NCBI RefSeq assembly: GCF_947495725.1 | Contig: NZ_CANLZZ010000001.1 | Span: forward strand, 844,528 to 908,527 | Direction: 5' to 3' | Source of the DNA: an uncultured Lutibacter sp. | GTDB lineage: Bacteria > Bacteroidota > Bacteroidia > Flavobacteriales > Flavobacteriaceae | Length of the DNA stretch: 64,000 nucleotides | Shown here: positions 1-8,461 of the stretch, piece by piece | Layout: each line of letters starts with the position of its first letter | Position numbering within the stretch: position 1 is the stretch's first letter | Program-made: the position numbers and the translations under genes | Notes under the pieces: model-generated | What the model saw: only the letters and a program-made list of their open reading frames with translations | What the model was told of the DNA's origin: nothing | The model's database searches: none

Positions 1-1
1 A

Positions 2-253
2 GCTGGAGCACCATTATCTGTTGATTTATCATTAAATTTATTGGTTGATGAAAGGGTGGAATTAGGTTTATCACATCGATTTGATGATTCTATTAGTGGA
101 ATGATTGGATTTCAGGTAAATGATGACTTTAGAGTTGGTTATGCCTATGATTATACAACTTCTAAATTTGGAGATTTTAATTCAGGATCTCACGAAATTA
201 TGTTGTTATTTGATTTTAATATTAAAAAAATAAAGAGTCCAAGATTCTTTTAA
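2..253 (+). CDS. PorP/SprF family membrane protein, C-terminal fragment
   Basis: Only the last 83 codons are in the window; the frame is open to the left edge (it begins AGAPLSVDLSLN). The segment has alternating beta-strand residues and the typical end of PorP/SprF proteins, with GYAYDYTTSKFGDFNSGSHEIML followed by a basic tail ending in SPRFF (shown here as motifs). Family members are outer-membrane proteins tied to the type IX secretion system and gliding motility; they usually sit just downstream of a large secreted adhesin with a type B sorting domain. The next gene, an OmpA/PD40 protein, follows after 15 bases and fits that arrangement. An internal TTG at 41 is not the start. Family is fairly sure; the exact partner is outside the window. 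Confidence 0.75.
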   Translation, partial: AGAPLSVDLSLNLLVDERVELGLSHRFDDSISGMIGFQVNDDFRVGYAYDYTTSKFGDFNSGSHEIMLLFDFNIKKIKSPRFF

Positions 254-268
254 TTAAAAAACAGAAAT

Positions 269-1861
269 ATGAAAAAAATTACACTAATTATACTATTGTT
301 TTGTGCAGGTTTTATAAATGCACAAGATGTTAATTATAAAATAAAAAACATTTCTGAAAACACAAAATTATCCGATTTTGGAGTTACTTACTATGGAGAA
401 AATGAGGCCGTGTTTGCTTCATCCAGAAAAGATAAATCTATTAGAAATAGAAAGTGGTATTTAAATAAGCAGCCATACTTAGAGTTACTTAAGGGGACTT
501 TAGGTCCTGACGGTGAAATTAATGACGTTGAAAGATTTTCGAAAACTATAAATACAAAGTATCATGAATCGAATGCTGCATTTACAAAAGATTTAAAAAC
601 AGTTTATTTTTCAAGAGATAATTATATCAATAAAAAAACCTCAAAGGATGAGGAAGGTTGGGTACTAATACAGATATATAAAGCAACTATTGGTGACGAT
701 GGAGAATGGACAAATATTAAGCCTATGCCATTTAATAGTGACAATTATCAAACGGGGCACCCTGTTTTAAATAAAAAAGAAAACAAGTTGTATTTTACTT
801 CTGATATGCCTGGTTCATTGGGTTCAACAGATATTTTTGTTGTAGACATTAATTCAGATGGTACGTATGGAAAGCCAGTTAATTTAGGTCCAAATGTAAA
901 TACTAGAAGAAGTGAAAGATTTCCATTTATTAGTGATGATAATGTACTATATTTTTCATCAGATGGGTATATAGATGGGTACGGACAATTAGATGTATAC
1001 GCTACAAAAATAGTTGCTGGAGAAGCAATTGAACCTGCTAAGAATTTGGGAACACCTATTAATAGTAGAAAGGATGATTTTTGTTTTGTATATAAATCAG
1101 GTGAAAAATGGGGGCATTTTTCTTCAAACAGAGAATTTGGTAAAGGAGATGATGATATTTATTATTTTGAAGAACTAGCACCAGAAGAACTTGATTGTAA
1201 TCAATTGGTTGAAGGTGTAGTTAGAGAAAAAGTAACAGGAGCATTATTACCAGGTGCTTTAGTTGTGTTGTATGATAAAGACGGTAAGAAAATTGAAAGC
1301 GTAATTGCGGATAAATATGCTTCGTTTAGCTTTAAACTAGATTGTAAAACACCTTATAAAGTAGTTGGAACTAAGGAAAACTACGATAAAGATAGTGAAG
1401 AGTTTGAAACATCAGATGTGAGAGATCTTGAGTTAGGTATAGGCTTAACATTAAGTCCAAGTGAATTTATTGTTGTTAGAGGTAAGCTTATGGTAAATAT
1501 AGATCCAATTTATTTTGATTTAGATAAGTCATTTATTCGTCCAGATGCTGCAATAGAGTTAGGAAAAGTGTTAAGAGTAATGACAAAGTATCCAAAAATA
1601 AAGATTGCGCTTGGTTCACATACCGATAGTAGAGCTTCTGATAAATACAATTGGGATTTATCAAACCGAAGAGCAAAATCATCGTTAGAATGGTTAATTG
1701 AAAATGGAATTGATTCATCTAGAATAACTGCAGAAGGTTATGGTGAAACAAAATTAGTTAATAAATGTTCAAATGGTGTTAGATGTTCAGAAGAAGAACA
1801 TCAATTAAACAGAAGAACGGAATTTGTGATTTTGAACCCAGAAGTGGTTAATGAAAATTAA
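269..1861 (+). CDS. OmpA family protein with PD40 propeller repeats
   Basis: 530 residues. A signal peptide (MKKITLIILLFCAGFINAQ) is followed by WD40-like PD40 repeats at about 30-300 (for example NKLYFTSDMPGSLGSTDIF), a carboxypeptidase-regulatory-like domain at about 310-390 (EGVVREKVTGALLPGALV) and a C-terminal OmpA peptidoglycan-binding domain at about 410-525 with SHTDSR and NRRTEF. The architecture is that of the OmpA proteins accompanying PorP/SprF in T9SS/gliding clusters; PorE, a known T9SS component, has a related layout. It is probably a periplasmic or outer-membrane protein tethering the PorP-like partner to peptidoglycan. It follows the PorP/SprF gene by 15 bases, so one transcript is likely, ending at the terminator just downstream. 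The exact substrate cannot be inferred. Confidence 0.85.
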   Translation: MKKITLIILLFCAGFINAQDVNYKIKNISENTKLSDFGVTYYGENEAVFASSRKDKSIRNRKWYLNKQPYLELLKGTLGPDGEINDVERFSKTINTKYHESNAAFTKDLKTVYFSRDNYINKKTSKDEEGWVLIQIYKATIGDDGEWTNIKPMPFNSDNYQTGHPVLNKKENKLYFTSDMPGSLGSTDIFVVDINSDGTYGKPVNLGPNVNTRRSERFPFISDDNVLYFSSDGYIDGYGQLDVYATKIVAGEAIEPAKNLGTPINSRKDDFCFVYKSGEKWGHFSSNREFGKGDDDIYYFEELAPEELDCNQLVEGVVREKVTGALLPGALVVLYDKDGKKIESVIADKYASFSFKLDCKTPYKVVGTKENYDKDSEEFETSDVRDLELGIGLTLSPSEFIVVRGKLMVNIDPIYFDLDKSFIRPDAAIELGKVLRVMTKYPKIKIALGSHTDSRASDKYNWDLSNRRAKSSLEWLIENGIDSSRITAEGYGETKLVNKCSNGVRCSEEEHQLNRRTEFVILNPEVVNEN

Positions 1862-1880
1862 ATAACTAATTATCAAGATT

Positions 1881-1915
1881 AAAAAAAGCAGCTGTTTAAT
1901 TGAGCTGCTTTTTTT
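1881..1915 (+). terminator. Rho-independent terminator after the OmpA/PD40 gene
   Basis: GCAGCT and AGCTGC form a stem flanked by A7 on the left and T7 on the right, 20 bases after the stop codon. The A/T flanks would let it work in both directions, although the minus-strand gene on the right ends about 90 bases away. Confidence 0.85.
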
Positions 1916-2007
1916 GTATATTCTAGTTTTATTGCGAATCAAAACCTATTTAAAACTTCTCATAAATTTGGAGAAATTTAATTAATAAGGCGTTAAACGA
2001 AACTATT

Positions 2008-2376
2008 TTAAAAATTTCTATTCAATCCTTCTTCCCATTCTTTAATAAAATCGTCTAGTTCTTCAATAAATTCTTGAGGTTTTTGTATTCTATTTATCGT
2101 TACATGTAATATAATTGCTTCTTTATTTGGAGGATAACCGGTTGTTATGGTCCAAGCTAATGCATTTGGACAATCTAACAAAGTAAAACGAACACCACCT
2201 TTAATTTTAGCATAGCTTATTTGAAACTCTCCCCAAAGTGTTAGCCCATTAAATTCTGTTGAATTCCCTTCTAAAAATAACATAGATTCAGTAAAAAGGT
2301 CGAGAGTTTGAGGATTAATTTTTTCTTGAAGAATATTTTCACAAGTGGTTTTTTCGATAACTTTAAAGTATTCCAT
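2008..2376 (-). CDS. conserved hypothetical protein, 122 aa
   Basis: I do not recognise the family. The protein is soluble by composition (no signal peptide or membrane segment), acidic and mixed alpha/beta, with a C-terminal helical stretch rich in E and W (FIEELDDFIKEWEEG). It starts with ATG 2 bases after the DMT transporter stop, so it is probably the last gene of an mfd-transporter-unknown transcript. No catalytic motif is evident. Codon use and base composition match the neighbours. The region between its stop and the terminator at 1915 (about 90 bases) shows no clear terminator of its own. Confidence 0.6.
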   Translation of the reverse strand: MEYFKVIEKTTCENILQEKINPQTLDLFTESMLFLEGNSTEFNGLTLWGEFQISYAKIKGGVRFTLLDCPNALAWTITTGYPPNKEAIILHVTINRIQKPQEFIEELDDFIKEWEEGLNRNF

Positions 2377-2378
2377 TT

Positions 2379-3236
2379 TTATTTTCTTGAAGCAAAACTT
2401 TCAATTACAACCGTAGCAATAATAAGAACTCCGCCTATTACTGTTTTTAAACCAGGTATTTCACTTAAAAATAACATTCCAAATAGTATACCATAAATTG
2501 GTTGAATACTGCTCATAATGCTTATTGTACCGATAGAAAAGTTTTTCATACTTAATACAAAAAGAGTATGCCCAACTGCCGTAGTTAATAAAGCCAAAGC
2601 GCCTAAGCCTAGCCAATCATTTGTCGATGGATTTCCTTCAAAAACAAAAAATACTGGCCATAAAACTATTGTAATTATTATCATTTGATAAAACATTAAC
2701 ATGGAACCATGGTAGCTTGCAGTTTTCTTTTTCATTAATATATTTCTAATTGCGTAGAAAACTGCAGAAATAATTCCGGATAAAATTCCAAGGGTAACAT
2801 TGTTTCCTAAATCAAATTCGGGGGTTAAAAAATAAATTCCGACAAGCACCAAAATCCCTAGGAATACATGGTTTAAATTAAGTCGTGTTTTAAAAAATAA
2901 AGGTTCTAAGAAAACGGTTATAATTGGATAGGTAAACATTGCAAGCATTCCAATGGCAACTCCTGATAATTTAAGTGCATAAAAGTAGGTAATCCAATGT
3001 GTCCCCATTAAAAAACCACTTATAATAATGGTTCTTAAATCTCTTTTTGAACCAATTTTTAGGTTAATTTTTTTATACCAAATAAAAATAGCTAAACATA
3101 ATACTGCGAAAGCGCTTCGCCACCAAATAGTAATTGGTGGAGGCATAGAAATATAACGTCCTAATACTCCCGAAGTACTAATTAACATCATTGCAAAATT
3201 TAATTCTGTAAGATGTTTTATATGGCTAGTTTTCAA
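2379..3236 (-). CDS. DMT superfamily transporter (EamA domains)
   Basis: 285 residues with about ten hydrophobic segments arranged as two EamA halves, the fold of drug/metabolite transporters. Typical signatures are the SGVLGRYI start of helix 1, GMLAMFTYPIITVFLEPL at the end of the first half and SSIQPIYGILFGMLFLSEIPG in the second half. The substrate of this type cannot be read from sequence; exporters of amino acids or metabolites are common in the family. The start is a TTG at 3236, inside the last codons of mfd (11-base overlap), which suggests translational coupling; the first ATG lies at residue 16 and would cut into helix 1. The small unknown gene follows after 2 bases. Confidence 0.85.
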   Translation of the reverse strand: MKTSHIKHLTELNFAMMLISTSGVLGRYISMPPPITIWWRSAFAVLCLAIFIWYKKINLKIGSKRDLRTIIISGFLMGTHWITYFYALKLSGVAIGMLAMFTYPIITVFLEPLFFKTRLNLNHVFLGILVLVGIYFLTPEFDLGNNVTLGILSGIISAVFYAIRNILMKKKTASYHGSMLMFYQMIIITIVLWPVFFVFEGNPSTNDWLGLGALALLTTAVGHTLFVLSMKNFSIGTISIMSSIQPIYGILFGMLFLSEIPGLKTVIGGVLIIATVVIESFASRK

Positions 3237-6200
3237 TATTTTGTAATGTATTTAAGGCTTTTATAACCGAGTTAATTTTAATAAATGTTAATAATAATCG
3301 TAATCCCGACTTTGTTTCTTTTTCTTTCATTACACAGGTTGTTGGGTTTTTTTGAACATAATTAACTACTTTAACAAATGTTGGGGAATTATAAAAAGAA
3401 CTTTGTTGATCTGAAATAAAATAACAAAGCATTCTATTTTTCTTTAAAATTAAACGTTCCATACCTAAATGTTTGGCAATCCATTTAATTCTAACACTAT
3501 TTAACAAATCTACCACCTGAGTTGGTAATTCTCCAAACCGGTCAACTAATTCATTTTCGAAATTTTGTAATTCTTCTTCATTTTTAAGATCGCTTAATTT
3601 ATTGTATAAACTTAATCTTTCAGAAATTACATTTATATAATCATCTGGAAATAAAATTTCAAAGTCAGTATCAATTTGGATTTCTTTTACATATTCTTTA
3701 GGTTTATTAGATTCATCTTTATATAAATCTTTAAACTCATTTTCTTTAAGTTCTTCAATAGTTTCATTTAATATTTTTTGATACGTATCAAAACCAATAT
3801 CATTAATAAAACCGCTTTGTTCACCACCTAATAAATCTCCTGCACCACGAATTTCTAAATCTTTCATAGCGATATTTATTCCGCTTCCTAGATCTGTATA
3901 AAGTGAAATAGCTTCAATTCTTTTTCGTGCATCATCTGTCATCATATGGTATGGAGGTGTAATAAAATAACAGAACGCCTTTTTGTTAGATCTTCCAACT
4001 CTTCCTCGCATTTGATGTAAATCTGACAAGCCAAAGTTATTTGCATTATTTATAAAAATAGTATTGGCATTTGGAACATCTAATCCACTTTCAATTATGG
4101 TGGTAGATACTAAAACATCAAATTCGTTATTTATAAAAGAAAGCATTAAACTTTCTAACTTTTTACCTTCCATTTGTCCGTGACCAATTCCAATTTTAGC
4201 ATCTGGTAATAAACGTTGTAATAAACCAGCAACTTCCTTTATATTTTCAATTCTGTTGTGAATAAAAAATACTTGACCTCCACGTTGTATTTCATAGCGA
4301 ATGGCATCTCTTATGGTTTCTTCAGAAAAGCGAATTACATGGCTTTCTATAGGTACTCGGTTTGGCGGTGGTGTGCTAATAATGGATAAATCACGAGCTG
4401 CCATTAATGAAAATTGGAGTGTTCTTGGTATTGGTGTGGCGGTTAATGTTAAGGTATCAACGTTTTCTTTAAGTGTTTTTAGTTTATCTTTTACTGCAAC
4501 TCCAAATTTTTGTTCCTCATCTACAATTAAAAGTCCAAGATCTTTGTATTTTATTGTAGAGTTGGTTAATTGATGTGTTCCAATTACAATATCAATAGAA
4601 CCATCTTCAAGTCCTTTTAAAACTCCTTTTCGTTGGCTAGCTGTCCTAAATCGATTTAAATAATCGACAGAAACAGGAAAATCTTTTAAACGTTCACTAA
4701 ATGTTTTAAAATGTTGAAAAGCTAATATTGTTGTTGGTACCAAAATGGCAACTTGTTTTCCATTGTCAACAGCTTTAAAAGCGGCTCTTATTGCAACTTC
4801 AGTTTTACCAAATCCAACATCGCCACATACCAATCTATCCATTGGTTGTTCACTTTCCATATCGTTTTTTACATCTTGTGTAGAACTGGATTGATCTGGA
4901 GTATCTTCATATAAAAAGCTTGCTTCGAGCTCATGTTGCAAATAACTGTCGGGTTGGTACTGAAAACCTTTTTTCATTTTTCGCTTTGCATACAATTCAA
5001 TTAAATTAAATGCAATATGACGAATTCGAGTTTTTGTTTTTTGCGTTAGTTTTTTCCAAGCTCCAGATCCTAATTTATGAAGTTTAGGAGCTTTACCATC
5101 TTTACCGTTGTATTTTGAAATTTTATGAAGTGAGTGAATACTTATATATAAAATATCTCGTTCTCCATACATAAGTTTAATGGCTTCTTGTTTTTTTCCT
5201 TCAACATCAATTTTTTGAAGTCCACCAAATTTTCCAATACCGTGATCTATATGAGTAACAAAATCTCCAATTTCAAGGTTTGTAAGTTCCTTTAATGAAA
5301 TTGATTGCTTTTTGGCATATCCATTTTTTAATCGGAATTTATGATAACGTTCAAAAATTTGATGATCGGTATAGCAAACAAATTGATTTTCAATATCAAT
5401 AAAACCTTGATATAATGGAAAAACTATAGTTTTATATTCAATTTTTTCATCAACATCTTCAAAAATATCATGAAAGCGATCAGCTTGTTTTTGAGAATCG
5501 CAAAACAAGTAATTTGTAAATCCGTTTGCTGAGTTTTTTTGGAAATCTTCAATAAGTAAATCGAATTGCTTATTAAAAGAAGGTTGTGGTTTTGTATTAA
5601 AAATTAGAACATCCTTTGTTTCGTTTTGTAAAACTTTTTTTTGAGTTTTTACATCTAAATTGGTGTTCTGTGCATTTAATATTTCGGCAAATGTAAAATC
5701 TTTTAGTTGGTTTTTAATAAGTTCTCCATTGCAAAAAAGCTCTTTGGGTTCTGCATGGTTTATAGCGGATGATAATTTTTTAAACTCTTCTTCTGCTTTA
5801 ATAAATAACTTATCTAATCTTTTGGTAAATAAGTCTGTGTTTTTAGCAAAAATTACAGTTTTAGAAGAAATGTATTTTAAAAAACTCTCACGTTTTTCAT
5901 CCAATGTTTTGTTTTCAACATTGGGCATAATGCTAATTTTTGTTAGTTTTTCTGTTGATAACTGCGTTTCAACATCAAAAGTTCTAATGCTATCAACATC
6001 ATCACCAAAAAATTCTATTCGATAAGGTTCATCATGCGAAAATGAAAAAACATCAATAATTCCACCTCTTACTGAAAATTCACCGGGTTCGGAAACAAAG
6101 TCAACTCTGTTAAAATTGTATTCAAATAGAATTTCATTAACAAAATCTAAGGTAAGGTTATCATTTACACTAATTTTTAATGTATTTCTATTAAGTTCGG

Positions 6201-6606
6201 CTTTAGTTACAACTTGTTCAAAAAGAGCGTCCGGATAGGTTACAATAATTGCGGGTTTTTTTCTAGAATTTAGTCTATTTAAAACTTCCGATCTTAGTAA
6301 AACATTTGCGTTGTCTACTTCTTCAATTTGATAAGGTCTTCTGTATGATCCTGGATAAAACAGTACATCTTTGTCGTTTAATAATTGTTCTAAATCGTTT
6401 AAATAATAAGCAGCTTCCTCCTTGTCTGTAAATATTAAAAGGAATTGTTTGTTTACTTCTTTAAAACATTCGGAAATAACAAAAGACAATGACGATCCCA
6501 CCAAATTCGCAATTTGAATTTGGTTATTATCTTTCGAAAGTAATGGAACTAATTGCTTTTTCTCAACAATTTGTTCGTATGATTTAATAATGTTTTGCTT
6601 ACTCAA
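3226..6606 (-). CDS. mfd: transcription-repair coupling factor Mfd
   Basis: About 1126 residues. Mfd displaces RNA polymerase stalled at DNA damage and recruits UvrA. In order: an N-terminal UvrB-like part (RRPYQIEE, FSVRGGIIDVFSF), a CarD-like RNA-polymerase-binding domain near 440-520 (IGDFVTHIDHGIGKFGG), the helicase with Walker A GDVGFGKTEV near 600 and DEEQ box (LIVDEEQKFGV), ESGLDVPNANT and QMRGRVGRS of the second helicase half, and a C-terminal TRCF domain. Length is normal. No ATG exists at the start. I chose the TTG at 6606 (MSKQNIIKSYEQ) over the TTG at 6615, because a promoter at 6623-6651 puts the transcript start at about 6616, and the shorter form resembles relatives. This is the first gene of a three-gene minus-strand transcript. 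Confidence 0.95.
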   Translation of the reverse strand: MSKQNIIKSYEQIVEKKQLVPLLSKDNNQIQIANLVGSSLSFVISECFKEVNKQFLLIFTDKEEAAYYLNDLEQLLNDKDVLFYPGSYRRPYQIEEVDNANVLLRSEVLNRLNSRKKPAIIVTYPDALFEQVVTKAELNRNTLKISVNDNLTLDFVNEILFEYNFNRVDFVSEPGEFSVRGGIIDVFSFSHDEPYRIEFFGDDVDSIRTFDVETQLSTEKLTKISIMPNVENKTLDEKRESFLKYISSKTVIFAKNTDLFTKRLDKLFIKAEEEFKKLSSAINHAEPKELFCNGELIKNQLKDFTFAEILNAQNTNLDVKTQKKVLQNETKDVLIFNTKPQPSFNKQFDLLIEDFQKNSANGFTNYLFCDSQKQADRFHDIFEDVDEKIEYKTIVFPLYQGFIDIENQFVCYTDHQIFERYHKFRLKNGYAKKQSISLKELTNLEIGDFVTHIDHGIGKFGGLQKIDVEGKKQEAIKLMYGERDILYISIHSLHKISKYNGKDGKAPKLHKLGSGAWKKLTQKTKTRIRHIAFNLIELYAKRKMKKGFQYQPDSYLQHELEASFLYEDTPDQSSSTQDVKNDMESEQPMDRLVCGDVGFGKTEVAIRAAFKAVDNGKQVAILVPTTILAFQHFKTFSERLKDFPVSVDYLNRFRTASQRKGVLKGLEDGSIDIVIGTHQLTNSTIKYKDLGLLIVDEEQKFGVAVKDKLKTLKENVDTLTLTATPIPRTLQFSLMAARDLSIISTPPPNRVPIESHVIRFSEETIRDAIRYEIQRGGQVFFIHNRIENIKEVAGLLQRLLPDAKIGIGHGQMEGKKLESLMLSFINNEFDVLVSTTIIESGLDVPNANTIFINNANNFGLSDLHQMRGRVGRSNKKAFCYFITPPYHMMTDDARKRIEAISLYTDLGSGINIAMKDLEIRGAGDLLGGEQSGFINDIGFDTYQKILNETIEELKENEFKDLYKDESNKPKEYVKEIQIDTDFEILFPDDYINVISERLSLYNKLSDLKNEEELQNFENELVDRFGELPTQVVDLLNSVRIKWIAKHLGMERLILKKNRMLCYFISDQQSSFYNSPTFVKVVNYVQKNPTTCVMKEKETKSGLRLLLTFIKINSVIKALNTLQNIEN

Positions 6607-6622
6607 AAAATGCAAATTTTGC

Positions 6623-6651
6623 CAAAGATACCATTTTATGTAAAAATCAAA
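6623..6651 (-). promoter_or_regulatory. promoter for mfd
   Basis: Read on the minus strand, TTTG (6651-6648), 17 bases, then TATCTTTG (6630-6623). This matches the Bacteroidota primary-sigma consensus TTTG-N17-23-TAnnTTTG and predicts a transcript start near 6616, giving mfd a very short leader. Confidence 0.65.
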
Positions 6652-6695
6652 AAAAATCCGTAAATTTATAAGAGAACCAGTAAAAAGTATTTATT

Positions 6696-7136
6696 ATGTC
6701 AATTTCAGATTTATACCCAACAGGATTACACGAACAGAATATTGGGCATTTTGCGGCAATAGTAAAATTAGCATTACGAGATAATAAGATTGATAAAAAG
6801 GAGCGCATATTATTAGATCGTTTAACTAGAAGATTAGATATTTCTAAAAAAGAATTTGAATCTATACTCAAAGATCCAGACAAGTATCCGGTAAATTCAC
6901 CAGTTAGTTATAGTGATAGGCTTGAAAGGTTGTATGATTTAACCAAAATGCTATTTTTAGATAGAAATCCAACCATTGACAAAACTTCCTTAATGGATAG
7001 AATTGCAATAGGACTTGGTTTTCCAGCTGAAAATGCTAGATTAGTTGTAAAAGAGGCAATTAAATTTTTTATGAAAGAGCCCGAATTAGAAGATTTTAAA
7101 GCTGCAATTAAAAAAGTTAACTTAATAAAACATTAA
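6696..7136 (+). CDS. TerB-fold family protein, copy 1
   Basis: 146 residues, all-helical, with no signal peptide. The central segments (IGHFAAIVKLALRDNKIDKKERILLDRL and SYSDRLERLYDLTKMLFLD, quoted as motifs) follow the TerB/DjlA-type pattern of an acidic helical domain named after tellurite-resistance proteins; real TerB binds metal through conserved acidic residues. Here the second acidic loop is less acidic (DRNPTIDKT) than in the next gene (DDEVTHKE), so metal binding is doubtful. It starts with ATG at 6696, divergent from mfd. It is a clear paralogue of the following gene, about one third to half identical by eye. Function is unknown, and a role in tellurite resistance should not be assumed. 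Confidence 0.7.
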   Translation: MSISDLYPTGLHEQNIGHFAAIVKLALRDNKIDKKERILLDRLTRRLDISKKEFESILKDPDKYPVNSPVSYSDRLERLYDLTKMLFLDRNPTIDKTSLMDRIAIGLGFPAENARLVVKEAIKFFMKEPELEDFKAAIKKVNLIKH

Positions 7137-7150
7137 ATTTATTTTAATAA

Positions 7151-7182
7151 TTGCTAATATTTTATTGGTTTATTTATATTTG
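7151..7182 (+). promoter_or_regulatory. promoter for TerB-fold copy 2
   Basis: TTG at 7151-7153, 21 bases, TATATTTG at 7175-7182. This is a full match to the Bacteroidota consensus and predicts a start near 7189, 13 bases before the ATG at 7202. It shows that the longer reading frame opening at TTG 7151 is not the true gene start and that the second paralogue has its own transcript. Confidence 0.75.
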
Positions 7183-7201
7183 CGATTATAAAAATAAAAT
7201 A

Positions 7202-7636
7202 ATGGGAGTTTCAGATTTTAATTTAAGTGGAGAGCAAAGTAAGAATATTGCTCATTTTGCTAGCATTGTTCAATTAGCTTTGGCTGACGATGTTATTACT
7301 GAAGGTGAAGAAAAATTATTAAAAAGAGTTGCGAATAGATTTCATATTTTAGACGATAAATATAAAAAAATTCTTGAATCTCCTGAAAATTATTCAATTA
7401 AAGGATTGCATAGTTATGATGAGCGAATAGAGCATTTATATGATTTGGCTAAAATGATTTATGCAGATGATGAAGTAACCCATAAAGAAATGGGAGTTTT
7501 AAGAAAAATATGTATTGGTTTAGGTTTTCCAATCGATAATGTTGAAAAATTATCCGATGAAGCAATTCATTTGGTTTTGAATAACACTGATTTAGAAGAT
7601 TTTACCAAAGCAATAAAACAAGTAAATAGATTTTAA
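7202..7636 (+). CDS. TerB-fold family protein, copy 2
   Basis: 144 residues from ATG 7202 (MGVSDFNLSGEQSKNIAHF). The start was chosen because a promoter covers 7151-7182, ruling out an upstream TTG. It is helical, with two acidic segments, DDVITEGEE at about 32-40 and YADDEVTHKEMG at about 90-101, at the positions where TerB-fold proteins carry their conserved acidic pairs, so this copy looks more like a classical TerB domain than copy 1. Both paralogues end in the same motif, LEDFxxAIKxVN. It is cytoplasmic by sequence. Partner and function are unknown. A large inverted repeat lies between it and the next gene. Confidence 0.75.
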   Translation: MGVSDFNLSGEQSKNIAHFASIVQLALADDVITEGEEKLLKRVANRFHILDDKYKKILESPENYSIKGLHSYDERIEHLYDLAKMIYADDEVTHKEMGVLRKICIGLGFPIDNVEKLSDEAIHLVLNNTDLEDFTKAIKQVNRF

Positions 7637-7649
7637 TATAATTTTTATT

Positions 7650-7701
7650 CAACGTAATAAATTACCCCAGTAAGTATAATTTATTTACTTTTTTTACGTT
7701 G
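7650..7701 (+). other. nested inverted repeats, possible terminator
   Basis: CAACGTAA (7650-7657) pairs with TTACGTTG (7694-7701), and inside it AATAAATTA (7656-7664) pairs with TAATTTATT (7677-7685). A run of seven T lies within the right arm. It could end the TerB transcript, or act in the leader of the next gene. No promoter could be placed with confidence between it and the ATG at 7734. Confidence 0.45.
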
Positions 7702-7733
7702 TTATCACTAAGAATTAACAAGCCCCTTTAACT

Positions 7734-8408
7734 ATGAAATTAGGATTGTTTAAAAAAGTAACGCTGCTTTTGCTGTTTAATATGTTGTTGATGAGTGCTT
7801 TAAGTGCTCAGGATGCAAACAGTAAATGGGTAGTAGGTGTAGGTGTAAATGCAGTAGATTATTTTCCATTTATGACTCCCAAAAATTTCAAAGAAAACTT
7901 CCCTAAACTTGATGTTTCTCAAGGAAATCCTGATGGATTCTTTAACGAAATTTCAAATGCAGAAGATCATTGGAATGTTGGAGGTCCTAGTATTAATGTT
8001 ACTCGTTATTGGAAAAATAGAATTTCTCTTGATGTTCAATTTTCTATGAATAAAATTAAAAAGTTAGGAGATAATGTTGTAGAAGAAACAGATTATTTGG
8101 GTTTTGATGGAAATGTACAATATTGTTTTGTAAATCCTGAAAACTATTTTATTCCTTATGTTTATGCAGGAGGAGGATACACTTTTGCAGATAAGAGTGG
8201 TGGAACAGTAAATGCTGGTGTTGGAGGTAAATACTGGTTTAATGATGCAATAGGATTTTGTGCTCAAGGAGGCGTTAAATATAACTCTCCCGATTTTTCA
8301 CTTATACCACATGTTTTTTATACTTTTAGTGTAGTAATGAAACTTGATCCTCATAGAAGGTTTATGTGGAATGCAAGGAAAAGATTTAATTGGAGAAACG
8401 GGAAGTAA
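7734..8408 (+). CDS. outer-membrane beta-barrel protein, OmpA-barrel paralogue
   Basis: 224 residues with a signal peptide cut after ALSAQ. The rest is a beta-barrel: alternating aromatic/glycine strands such as YVYAGGGYTFADKSGGTVNAG and AIGFCAQGGVKY (motifs). It aligns along its whole length with the barrel half of the OmpA protein encoded at 12957 (WVVGVGVNAVD against WMLTFGTNAID; NVQYCF against NVKYDL; IPYVYAGGG against DPFIYVGGG) but lacks the calcium-binding repeats and the peptidoglycan-binding domain, ending instead in a short basic tail (NARKRFNWRNGK). This suggests a barrel without an anchor to the cell wall. The function is unknown; a structural or pore role is likely. Confidence 0.8.
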   Translation: MKLGLFKKVTLLLLFNMLLMSALSAQDANSKWVVGVGVNAVDYFPFMTPKNFKENFPKLDVSQGNPDGFFNEISNAEDHWNVGGPSINVTRYWKNRISLDVQFSMNKIKKLGDNVVEETDYLGFDGNVQYCFVNPENYFIPYVYAGGGYTFADKSGGTVNAGVGGKYWFNDAIGFCAQGGVKYNSPDFSLIPHVFYTFSVVMKLDPHRRFMWNARKRFNWRNGK

Positions 8409-8461
8409 CAAAGCTTTTTTACAAACCATTTTATTAGTAACTTGCATTATAATTTATGTAA

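Noticed and set aside
6696..7636. Tellurite resistance operon
   Set aside because: Only TerB-like folds are present; no TerC, TerD, TerE or TerZ gene accompanies them.
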